Assembly: GCA_946479895.1 (NCBI GenBank)
Contig: CAMLHT010000024.1
Span: forward strand, 1-22,870
Length of the DNA: 22,870 nt
Source of the DNA: an uncultured Gemmatimonadota bacterium
Lineage (GTDB): Bacteria; Gemmatimonadota; Gemmatimonadetes; Gemmatimonadales; Gemmatimonadaceae
Reading direction: 5' to 3'
Shown: positions 6,099 through 13,095 of the stretch, in pieces
Position numbering within the stretch: the stretch's first letter is position 1
Layout: each line of letters opens with the position of its first letter
Made by a program: the position numbers and the translations under genes
The notes under the pieces: generated by a model
Databases searched by the model: none
What the model was told of the DNA's origin: nothing
The model's input: only the letters and a program-made list of their open reading frames with translations

Positions 6099-7511
6099 GT
6101 GTCAGACGCCATCGAACGACTCACGAAGATCGTCGGCGCCAAGCGCGTGCTGGCCCGCGAGGGCGAGCTGCTGACGTACGAGTCGGACGGGCTGCCGACG
6201 TACCACCGCCGGCCGTCGCTCGCCGTCTTCCCCGGCTCCCGCCAGGAAGTCATCGAGGTGGTGAAGGTCCTCGCCGACCTCCGCCTCCCGTTCGTCCCGC
6301 GCGGCTCGGGCACCGGCCTCTCGGGCGGAGCGCTCGCCGACGGTGTCGTGCTGCTCGGGCTGCATCGCCTGCGACAGATCATCTCGATCGATCCCGAGAA
6401 CGCGCTGGCCGTGGTCGAGCCGGGCGTCGTGAACAGCACCCTGACGCGCGCCGTCGCGCCCTACGGCCTGCACTACGCGCCCGACCCGTCGAGCCAGACC
6501 GCCTGCACCATCGGCGGCAACGTGGCCGAGAATGCCGGTGGCCCGCACTGCCTCAAGTACGGCGTGACGACGAATCACGTCGCGTCCATCACGGCGCTGC
6601 TTCCGGACGGATCCATCCACACCCTCGGCAACGCGTGCGGCGACGACGGCGGGTTCGACCTGGCCGGCGCGTTCGTGGGATCGGAGGGATGCTTCGGCAT
6701 CGCGCTCGACGTGACCGTCCGGCTGACGCGCACGCCGGAAGCCGTTCGCACGATCCTCGCCGACTTCACGTCGATGGATGCCGCGGCACGCACGGTGTCG
6801 GCGATCGTGGCGACGGGCATCGTTCCGGCGGCGCTCGAGATGATGGACCAGCCGACGATCGTCGCCGTCGAGTCGTCGATCTACGCGGCCGGCTATCCGA
6901 TCGACGCGGCGGCGGTGCTGCTGATCGAGCTCGACGGGGCGATCGAAGGGCTGGACGACGATGCCGACATCGTGACGCGCATCTGCGCCGAGAACGGCGC
7001 GCGCACGACGCGGGTCGCGTCGGACGCCGCCGAGCGCGCGCGGCTGTGGCAGGGCCGCAAGAAGGCCTTCGGCGCGATGGGCCGCATCTCTCCGCACCTC
7101 GTCGTCCAGGACGCGGTCGTCCCTCGCACGCGCCTGCCCGAAGTCCTCGACGAGATCCACCGGATCTCCCAGCGTCTGCGGGTGAAGGTCTGCAACGTCT
7201 TCCACGCCGGCGACGGCAACCTGCATCCCAACATCGGCTACGACGCGAACGACCCGGACGAGACGGCGCGCGTGCACGAGGCCATGGGGGAGATCATGCG
7301 CGCCTGCGTCGCGGCGGGCGGCTCCATCACCGGCGAGCACGGGGTCGGCCTCGACAAGCTCGATTACATGGGCCTGATCTTCTCGCCCGCGTCGCTCGAC
7401 GCGATGTGCGCGCTGCGCTCGGTGTTCGATCCGGACCGGCGCTCGAACCCGGGCAAGGCGGTGCCGGTTCACGCGTGCCGGGAGTGGTACGGGAGCGGGC
7501 ATGTCCACTAG
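6099..7511 (+). CDS. glcD: Glycolate oxidase subunit GlcD (FAD-linked oxidase)
   Basis: The 470-residue catalytic subunit oxidises glycolate to glyoxylate with FAD. It belongs to the VAO/PCMH flavoprotein family: the FAD-binding loop RGSGTGLSGGA is at 68-78, GGNVAENAGGPHCLKYGVT follows near 138-156, and the C-terminal domain ends with the family signatures NVFHAGDGNLHP and GSITGEHGVGLDK. The length matches GlcD (about 460-500). The start is GTG. The end overlaps glcE by 11 bases, and glcF follows, which makes glycolate oxidase more likely than the closely related D-lactate dehydrogenase. Electrons pass to GlcF and then probably to the membrane quinone pool. Confidence 0.93.
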   Translation: MSDAIERLTKIVGAKRVLAREGELLTYESDGLPTYHRRPSLAVFPGSRQEVIEVVKVLADLRLPFVPRGSGTGLSGGALADGVVLLGLHRLRQIISIDPENALAVVEPGVVNSTLTRAVAPYGLHYAPDPSSQTACTIGGNVAENAGGPHCLKYGVTTNHVASITALLPDGSIHTLGNACGDDGGFDLAGAFVGSEGCFGIALDVTVRLTRTPEAVRTILADFTSMDAAARTVSAIVATGIVPAALEMMDQPTIVAVESSIYAAGYPIDAAAVLLIELDGAIEGLDDDADIVTRICAENGARTTRVASDAAERARLWQGRKKAFGAMGRISPHLVVQDAVVPRTRLPEVLDEIHRISQRLRVKVCNVFHAGDGNLHPNIGYDANDPDETARVHEAMGEIMRACVAAGGSITGEHGVGLDKLDYMGLIFSPASLDAMCALRSVFDPDRRSNPGKAVPVHACREWYGSGHVH

Positions 7512-8643
7512 CGTCGCGCCTTCCTCGCCGGCGGTGGAACGGCTCGCCGAGCAGGTGCTCCAGGCGAACGAGGCGCGCCGTCCGCTGCGCGTCGGGGGCG
7601 CCGGCACCTGGAAGTACGCGGCCCCCGTGGAAGCCACGACGGAATTGTCCATCGCCGGCCGAGACGAGATCGTCGAATACGTGCCTGGCGACCTCACGAT
7701 GACGGTCGGCGCCGGCGTGACGCTTTCGGCGATCGAGCGCGAGACGGCAAAGCACGGACAGTGGCTGACGCTCGATCCCTACGGCTCGCTCGACGGGACG
7801 ATCGGCGCCACGGTGGCGGCGGCGTCATCGGGCCCGCTCGCAACGGCGTTCGGATCGCCGCGCGACCTGGTGCTCGGGCTCGAGGCGGTGACGGGCAACG
7901 GCAGCGTCGTCCGGGCCGGAGGGCGCGTGGTGAAGAACGTCGCCGGCTTCGACCTCACCCGGCTCTTCACGGGTTCACGCGGGACGATCGGGGCGATCAC
8001 TGAAGTGTCGGTGCGCCTCCGCGCTCGGCCTGCCGTCGACGAGACGCTGGCAATCGGCCTCGGGACGCGCGCCGACGCGGTGCGTGACGCCATCGCCACG
8101 TTGCGCTCCTGGCCGGCCACGCCGCTGGCGGCCGAGCTCCTCGACGCGCGCACGGCGACGGCGCTCGGGATCTCCAGCTCGCATGCATTGCTGCTGCGGC
8201 TCGGGGGCAACGCGCGGTCGGTGGCCGCGCAGAAAAAGCGCGCCGGCGCGCTCGGCCGGTCGGTGAGCCTCGAGACCGACATGTGGGCCCGCCTGCGGCT
8301 TCTGGACACGGATTGCGACGCGACCTTCCGGCTGGCCGACCTGCCCTCCGCGTTCGTCGAGCGATGGCACGACGTCGCCGCGCTCTTCGGCGAGTCGCGC
8401 GTGATCGGGTCACCGCTGCGGGGCCAGATCCGGGTGATGCTCGCCAGCGTCGACCGCGCGGCCTTCACCGCCCTTCGCAGTCGCGCCCGCGGCGCGAACA
8501 TCGTGTTCGACTCGCTCCCGAGCCCCGCGCTCTGGAACGCGCTGACGACCATTCCTTCCGAGAACACCTTGCACTCCCGGATACGCGACGCGTTCGATCC
8601 CATCGGCATCATGAACCCCGGCGCGATGCGCCTCGCGAGATGA
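7501..8643 (+). CDS. glcE: Glycolate oxidase FAD-binding subunit GlcE
   Basis: The 380-residue protein is a second PCMH-type FAD-binding subunit, shorter than GlcD. Seen are RVGGAGTWKY (about 35-44), VGAGVTLSAIE, GTIGATVAAASSGP and VVKNVAGFDLTRLFTGSRGTIGAI, the last being strongly conserved in GlcE. The C-terminus ends in the typical FDPIGIMNPG. The ATG lies within the end of glcD (11-base overlap), and the stop overlaps the glcF start as ATGA, so the three are translated together. GlcE is required with GlcD and GlcF for glycolate oxidase activity; its exact catalytic share is less clear. Confidence 0.92.
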   Translation: MSTSVAPSSPAVERLAEQVLQANEARRPLRVGGAGTWKYAAPVEATTELSIAGRDEIVEYVPGDLTMTVGAGVTLSAIERETAKHGQWLTLDPYGSLDGTIGATVAAASSGPLATAFGSPRDLVLGLEAVTGNGSVVRAGGRVVKNVAGFDLTRLFTGSRGTIGAITEVSVRLRARPAVDETLAIGLGTRADAVRDAIATLRSWPATPLAAELLDARTATALGISSSHALLLRLGGNARSVAAQKKRAGALGRSVSLETDMWARLRLLDTDCDATFRLADLPSAFVERWHDVAALFGESRVIGSPLRGQIRVMLASVDRAAFTALRSRARGANIVFDSLPSPALWNALTTIPSENTLHSRIRDAFDPIGIMNPGAMRLAR

Positions 8644-9938
8644 GCGCCAACCCGTCGACGGCGGCGCCCTGCGCCCACCCGGGCACGCCCCTGGCCGACG
8701 TGCGCGCCGGCATCGATGCCTGCGTCCATTGCGGCTTCTGCCTCCAGGCCTGCCCCACGTACCTGACGCTCGACGACGAGAACGACAGCCCGCGCGGGCG
8801 GATCGTCCTCATGCGCTCGGCCTACGAAGGGACGCTCTCGCTCGACGATCCATCGCTGCGCCGGCACATCGACCAGTGCCTCGGGTGCCGCGGCTGCGAA
8901 ACGGCGTGCCCGTCCGGAGTTCCCTACGGACAACTGCTCGAGGCCACGCGAGCCACCGTCGCGCAGCGGCATCGGCCGCCACTGATCGCCCGGATGGTCC
9001 TCGGTGTCTTCGGCAACCCGCTGCTGCTCCGGGCGGCGCTCTTCGGCGCGAAGCTCATCCGCAACCTCGGGATCGCCGACCTGCTTTCGGCGCTGCCCGG
9101 TCGCGCCGGGTTCTCGATGGCGATGCTGGCGAGCACCAACCGGAAATTCCGCGGCGGGAAATACCAGGCGAGCGCGATCAAGGCCGACCGCGCGACGGCG
9201 GTCCTGCTGCGCGGCTGCGTGATGGACGGGCTGTACCGCGAGACCAATCGGGCGACGGAGCGGACGCTCCGCGTCAACGGCTACCGCATGGAGCAGGCGC
9301 CGTCACCGCGCTGCTGCGGCGCGCTGCACGCGCACGCCGGAGACCTCGATGGGGCGCGGGAGCTCGCGCGCCGGAACATCGCGGCGTTCGAGGGGACTTC
9401 CGCCGAGTACATCGTCACGAACGCCGCGGGCTGTGGCGCGATGATGAAGGAGTACGGCCACCTGCTCGCGGGCGACGCCGAGTGGAGCGAGCGCGCGGAG
9501 AAGGTCGCGGCCAGGGTTCGCGACGTCACCGAGCTGCTGGCCGCGGCCGGACCGCGCCCGGCCGGCCCGCTTCCGGTGCGCGTCACCTACGACGCGCCGT
9601 GCCATCTCCTGCACGCGCAGCGAGTCGCCGCGCCGCCGCTCCAGGTGCTGTCGGCCATCGAGGGGCTCGAGCTCGTGCCCATCGCCGGCGCCGAGCAGTG
9701 CTGCGGCAGCGCCGGCATCTACAACCTCCTCGAGCCGGACGTCTCGGCGCAGGTGCTCGAGCCGAAGCTCAACGAGATCCGGCTCGCCGCGGTGGACATG
9801 GTGGTGACCGGCAATCCCGGCTGCCTCATGCAGATCGGCGCGGGGCTGTATCGCGCCGGGAAGGGCGCGCACGCGGTGCATCCCGTGGACCTCCTCGACG
9901 AAGCGTACGCGACGGGCATCGGGGTGCGGAAACACTAG
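8640..9938 (+). CDS. glcF: Glycolate oxidase iron-sulfur subunit GlcF
   Basis: The 432-residue electron-transfer subunit has two N-terminal [4Fe-4S] motifs: CVHCGFCLQACP (C28, C31, C34, C38) and CLGCRGCETACP (C80, C83, C86, C90). Two CCG domains follow, with CCG at 225-227 and 354-356 plus cysteines at 265, 321 and 395, as in heterodisulfide-reductase-like subunits that bind a further cluster or contact quinone. There is no signal peptide, so it sits on the cytoplasmic face. The ATGA overlap with glcE fixes the start. An in-frame upstream extension within glcE was discarded. Confidence 0.94.
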   Translation: MSANPSTAAPCAHPGTPLADVRAGIDACVHCGFCLQACPTYLTLDDENDSPRGRIVLMRSAYEGTLSLDDPSLRRHIDQCLGCRGCETACPSGVPYGQLLEATRATVAQRHRPPLIARMVLGVFGNPLLLRAALFGAKLIRNLGIADLLSALPGRAGFSMAMLASTNRKFRGGKYQASAIKADRATAVLLRGCVMDGLYRETNRATERTLRVNGYRMEQAPSPRCCGALHAHAGDLDGARELARRNIAAFEGTSAEYIVTNAAGCGAMMKEYGHLLAGDAEWSERAEKVAARVRDVTELLAAAGPRPAGPLPVRVTYDAPCHLLHAQRVAAPPLQVLSAIEGLELVPIAGAEQCCGSAGIYNLLEPDVSAQVLEPKLNEIRLAAVDMVVTGNPGCLMQIGAGLYRAGKGAHAVHPVDLLDEAYATGIGVRKH

Positions 9939-9947
9939 GATGGAGAG

Positions 9948-10050
9948 CGGAGGGCGGAGGGCTGGCCGTTGACGGAATCCCGGAAATTTCCAATGCTGGT
10001 GATCCCGTTCCCCCGCGCCCTCCGTTTTCGGAGGCTCCAGTCGTTAGATA
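9948..10050 (+). promoter_or_regulatory. glcF-ygfZ intergenic region with palindromes and possible promoter
   Basis: The 118-base gap holds two abutting copies of CGGAGGGC (9948-9955, 9955-9962) and an inverted copy GCCCTCCG (10017-10024). TTGACG (9969-9974) is followed by the perfect palindrome GGAAATTTCC (9982-9991) and a weak -10 AATGCT (9992-9997). A 6-bp stem with TTTT loop (10019-10034) could end the glc transcript. TAGATA (10045-10050) lies 6 bases before the ygfZ ATG, as in the leaderless-type starts elsewhere. The elements are seen; their roles are inferred. Confidence 0.4.
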
Positions 10051-10056
10051 CACGGC

Positions 10057-11085
10057 ATGATTGAGCTCAACGGACGCCGGCTCGGCGTCGACACGACGAT
10101 CGCCGCCGACTACGAGGCGTTTCATGACGGCGCCGCAGTCGTCGATTACAGCGACCGCGGCCGCATGCGCTTTCACGGGGCGGGTGCGAAGGATGCCCTG
10201 AACGGTATCCTCACCTGCGACGTGGCTCCCCTGACCAATGGCCAGGGCGCCTACGGTGTGGCGCTGACGAACAAGGGGAAGATCGTCGCCGACGTGTGCG
10301 TCTACGCGATGGACGAGTCTTTCCTGGTCGAATGTCCGCCGGCGGTCTGGGCCGCGTGGAAGGACCTCGTCAACAAGTTCGTGAATCCGCGTGTCTCACG
10401 GCGCACCGACGAAACGGACCTGACCGCGGCCATCGGCCTGTTCGGGCCACGAGCGCCATCCATCATCGGCGGTCTCACCGGTGTGGACAGCGCGCTCCTC
10501 GAGGAGATGCCGATGTACGCGCACACGACCCAGACGATCGAGGGCATCACGGTGAACGTCGCCCGGATTCCCGACCTCGGCGTGGAGGGTTACCGCGTGC
10601 TGGCGGTGCGCGATGCGTTCGAGACGCTGCAGACCGCGCTCGTCCGCGAAGGCGGCAGGGCCGTCGGCGCCGCCGCAGTGGAAGCGGCGCGCATCGAGGC
10701 CGGCCGTCCGCTGTGGGGCGCGGACATGGATGACTCCACGCTCGTGCAGGAGGCAAACCTCGAGACGCTCGGCGCCGTGTCCTACACGAAGGGATGCTAC
10801 ACGGGCCAGGAGGTCGTCGCCCGGCTGCACTTCCGCGGCCACGTCAACAAGCGGCTGATGGGCCTGCGCTTCGACGGCAGCGCGATTCCCGCTCGCGGGG
10901 CGACCGTCATGAGTCCCGAAGGAAAGGAGTCCGGTGACGTGCGATCGGCGGTCGTGTCACCCCGGTTCGGGCCCATCGCGCTGGCGATGGTCAGGCGCGA
11001 GCTCGACCCGGGTCAGTCGGTGATGGTTCCGATCGACGGCCTCGAGGCGCGCGCGACCATCACCGCCCTGCCGTTCGGCACCTGA
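10057..11085 (+). CDS. ygfZ: YgfZ/GcvT-family folate-binding protein (Fe-S enzyme maintenance)
   Basis: The 342-residue protein has the aminomethyltransferase (GcvT) fold and the YgfZ signature KGCYTGQE (245-252), with the redox-sensitive Cys247. YgfZ (IBA57 in mitochondria) uses folate to help assemble or repair [4Fe-4S] enzymes in the cytoplasm. The glycine-cleavage context is lacking, and the signature separates it from GcvT itself. Placement after the glycolate oxidase genes fits, since GlcF carries several Fe-S clusters. The ATG has no ribosome binding site. The stop overlaps the next start by one base (TGATG). Confidence 0.9.
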   Translation: MIELNGRRLGVDTTIAADYEAFHDGAAVVDYSDRGRMRFHGAGAKDALNGILTCDVAPLTNGQGAYGVALTNKGKIVADVCVYAMDESFLVECPPAVWAAWKDLVNKFVNPRVSRRTDETDLTAAIGLFGPRAPSIIGGLTGVDSALLEEMPMYAHTTQTIEGITVNVARIPDLGVEGYRVLAVRDAFETLQTALVREGGRAVGAAAVEAARIEAGRPLWGADMDDSTLVQEANLETLGAVSYTKGCYTGQEVVARLHFRGHVNKRLMGLRFDGSAIPARGATVMSPEGKESGDVRSAVVSPRFGPIALAMVRRELDPGQSVMVPIDGLEARATITALPFGT

Positions 11086-12086
11086 TGCCGACGGCGCTCG
11101 TCACCGGCGCCACGGGACTCGTCGGCTCGCACATCGTGGAGCAGCTCGTCCGTGGCGGCTGGCGCGTGCGCGGACTCGCGCGCAGCGAAGCGGCGGCCGC
11201 CGCCGTCAATGCGATGGCGGCAACCGCGGTGCGGGGTGACGTCTCCGATCCGCGCTCGCTTCAGGATGCCAGCAGCGGCGCGGACGTCATCTTCCACACC
11301 GCGGCGGCCATCACCCAGCGCGGCGGATGGGAGAGCTATCGCCGGCTGAACATCGAAGGGACGGCGGCGGTCATCGATGCGGCCGCCGCTTCCGGAGCCC
11401 GCCTCCTGCACCTCAGCAGTGTCGCGGTCTACGGGTCGTCGGGGCGCTACGGCTCCCGGAAGACGGACGAAGACGCTCCGCTCGGCTCGATCAACGAGCG
11501 CTCACTCTACGCGCGGTCGAAGCGTGAGTCGGAGCAGCTGGTGATGGATGCGCATCACGCGGGACGCATCTGGGCGACCACCGTGCGGCCGGACGTCATC
11601 TACGGCCCGCGCGATCGCCAGTTCGTGCCCCGGCTCGCGCGCGCCATCAGCCTCGGAGTCATGCCGCTCCTCGGTGGCGGGCGGTCCACGCTGGCCGTCG
11701 TGCACGCCGCGAACGTCGCGGAGGGAGCCATCCTTGCCGCCACCTCCGACAGGGCCGCCGGACGCGCGTACAATCTCGCGAACGACTACGACGTCACCGT
11801 GCGCGATTTCTACCGCCTCGCCGCCGAGGGTCTCGGACGCCGCGTGCATTTCGTTCACCTTCCCATCCCGGTCGCAAAGGCGGGCCTGCGCGTGTTCCGG
11901 GTCGTCGACCGCCTGGCGCTCGGTGGAAAATTCGCAGTGGCCACCGAGGGATCGTTGTCGTTCCTCACTCGCGACAATCCGTTCACCTCCGACCGCGCGC
12001 GTCGCGAGCTGGGCTGGTCTCCGTCCATGCGGCCGGAGGTCGGGATACCGGCCGCGTTTCGCTGGTGGGCCGACCACCGTGACTGA
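11085..12086 (+). CDS. NAD(P)-dependent epimerase/reductase, extended SDR family
   Basis: The 333-residue protein is an extended short-chain dehydrogenase. The Rossmann motif GATGLVG (8-14), active-site serines in LSSVAVYG (110-117) and the catalytic pair Y142 and K146 (YARSK) are all present, followed by VRPDVIYGPRD. The middle resembles nucleoside-diphosphate-sugar epimerases, and the hydrophobic helix region with the GWSP ending resembles sterol or dihydroflavonol reductase-like members. The substrate is unknown; no sugar or lipid pathway genes adjoin it. It is translationally coupled to ygfZ (TGATG) and overlaps the DUF1802 gene by 8 bases. Confidence 0.85.
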   Translation: MPTALVTGATGLVGSHIVEQLVRGGWRVRGLARSEAAAAAVNAMAATAVRGDVSDPRSLQDASSGADVIFHTAAAITQRGGWESYRRLNIEGTAAVIDAAAASGARLLHLSSVAVYGSSGRYGSRKTDEDAPLGSINERSLYARSKRESEQLVMDAHHAGRIWATTVRPDVIYGPRDRQFVPRLARAISLGVMPLLGGGRSTLAVVHAANVAEGAILAATSDRAAGRAYNLANDYDVTVRDFYRLAAEGLGRRVHFVHLPIPVAKAGLRVFRVVDRLALGGKFAVATEGSLSFLTRDNPFTSDRARRELGWSPSMRPEVGIPAAFRWWADHRD

Positions 12087-12654
12087 GGATCTTCCGGCTC
12101 TGGAGCGCACCCCCCTCAAGGAGTGGGCGGTGCACGTGGACGCCAAGGCGCGCGGCGAGATCAACGCCGCCGTGCGGAAGGGCGGGATCCGTGAGCAGCG
12201 CGCCGGGTTCGCCGTGCGACACGACCAGTTCCTGCTCTATCCGACGTTCTTTCACGAGAAGGTCGATGAGCTGGACGAGCGTTTTCGCGCGCGCGCCGGC
12301 TCCATCGCGCCACCCGCGGGCGGCACGATCTCGATCGCATACGTGGCGCGCGTGGCCGGCGTGTGGCCGGTAGCCGACCTCGAGGTGCTCCGCCGCGTGC
12401 AGCCGCTCCAGGGACTGTCGTGGAAGGCCGTCGAGTCCCGATTCCATTACAAGGGCAAGCCGGGCGTGCAGGTCGTGGCGCTGCGGGTGGCGCGACTCCC
12501 CGCGGTCGTGACGATTCCGGAGATCAGGCGCTACGCCGGCTGTGTCTCGTGGGTGGAGCTCGACGAAGACATCGACGTGAGCGCGGCCGAGCCGGTGCTC
12601 GATGATCGCTCGTTCGCGAGGCAGCTCGACTCGCTGGTCACCGCGCTCGGGTAG
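12079..12654 (+). CDS. DUF1802 family protein
   Basis: A 191-residue soluble protein of unknown function. The order LKEWAVHVDA (13-22), VRKGGIRE, then FLLYPTFFHEKVDEL matches the DUF1802 pattern of bacteria and cyanobacteria as I remember it. There is no signal peptide or membrane segment. The GTG at 12079 lies inside the end of the SDR gene (8-base overlap) and gives the family's usual N-terminus; the frame is open far upstream but only as a shadow of the SDR gene. It is the last gene before a terminator, so it belongs with ygfZ and the SDR gene. Confidence 0.8.
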   Translation: MTEDLPALERTPLKEWAVHVDAKARGEINAAVRKGGIREQRAGFAVRHDQFLLYPTFFHEKVDELDERFRARAGSIAPPAGGTISIAYVARVAGVWPVADLEVLRRVQPLQGLSWKAVESRFHYKGKPGVQVVALRVARLPAVVTIPEIRRYAGCVSWVELDEDIDVSAAEPVLDDRSFARQLDSLVTALG

Positions 12655-12663
12655 AAAAGAAAA

Positions 12664-12692
12664 GAGGCGCGTGCCGATCCGGCACGCGCCTC
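12664..12692. terminator. Bidirectional terminator between convergent genes
   Basis: A perfect 13-bp stem (12664-12676 with 12680-12692) has a 3-base ATC loop. It is preceded on the plus strand by AGAAAAGAAAA, which reads as a T-rich tail on the minus strand, and followed by CCGTTTG. It ends the ygfZ operon on one side and the small lipoprotein gene on the other, and looks stronger for the minus strand. Confidence 0.88.
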
Positions 12693-12711
12693 TCCGTTTG
12701 TCGCGAAACGA

Positions 12712-12927
12712 TTACGGCTTCTTCTTCGCGGCGGCGACCGAATCAGCAACGCGGATCGAGTCGGCCTTCTTCACCGAGTCCGCCATGCGAACCGAATCCG
12801 CCATGCGCATCGAGTCGCTCATCGCCGGCGGGGCCATCGCGGGCGCGGAGGTATCCGTCGCGGCGTTGTCGGCCTTAGAGCAGGCGGCAACCGCGATCAC
12901 AGCAGCAACAAGGGCCAAGCGCTTCAT
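12712..12927 (-). CDS. Small lipoprotein with DSxxxA hexapeptide repeats
   Basis: A 71-residue protein with a short lipoprotein signal (MKRLALVAAVIAVAAC, lipobox VAAC, Cys16). A linker rich in Ala, Pro and Ser is followed by a perfect-register hexapeptide repeat: DS at 38, 44, 50, 56 and 62, in the form DS[M/V/I][R/K]xA, then KKKP. The repeat is charged and amphipathic, probably helical, and could bind peptidoglycan, nucleotides or the membrane; no function is known. GGAGA lies 8 bases before the ATG. It has its own promoter (13006-13033) with an overlapping dyad and its own terminator. Similar DS-repeat proteins are, from memory, frequent in Gemmatimonadota. Confidence 0.75.
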   Translation of the reverse strand: MKRLALVAAVIAVAACSKADNAATDTSAPAMAPPAMSDSMRMADSVRMADSVKKADSIRVADSVAAAKKKP

Positions 12928-13002
12928 TTCACGTTCTCCTCGAGAGGGGTCAGGTTTGCGAGCAGCGTTGGTCCGTGGGCGCGTCCCGGTGCTCGTAGCA
13001 GG

Positions 13003-13033
13003 TCTAACCTAGATTTGCCGGGGTTAGAGTCAA
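13003..13033 (-). promoter_or_regulatory. Promoter with overlapping inverted repeat for the small lipoprotein
   Basis: On the minus strand TTGACT (13033-13028), a 16-base spacer and TAGGTT (13011-13006) form a good sigma-70-type promoter. A dyad TCTAACC-N12-GGTTAGA (13028-13003) spans the spacer and the -10 box, where a bound repressor would block RNA polymerase. The predicted leader is about 70 bases and carries a clear ribosome binding site. Confidence 0.6.
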
Positions 13034-13095
13034 GTACGAGCGTCCGGGCAACTGCCTCTCCGGCAACGACTTCTCCCGCTAGGTTCCGAGGAAGG

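Noticed and set aside
6102..7697. 531-codon ORF on the minus strand antisense to glcD
   Set aside because: It is a shadow of the high-GC glcD gene: low-complexity Arg/Val/Asp-rich translation and no family motif.
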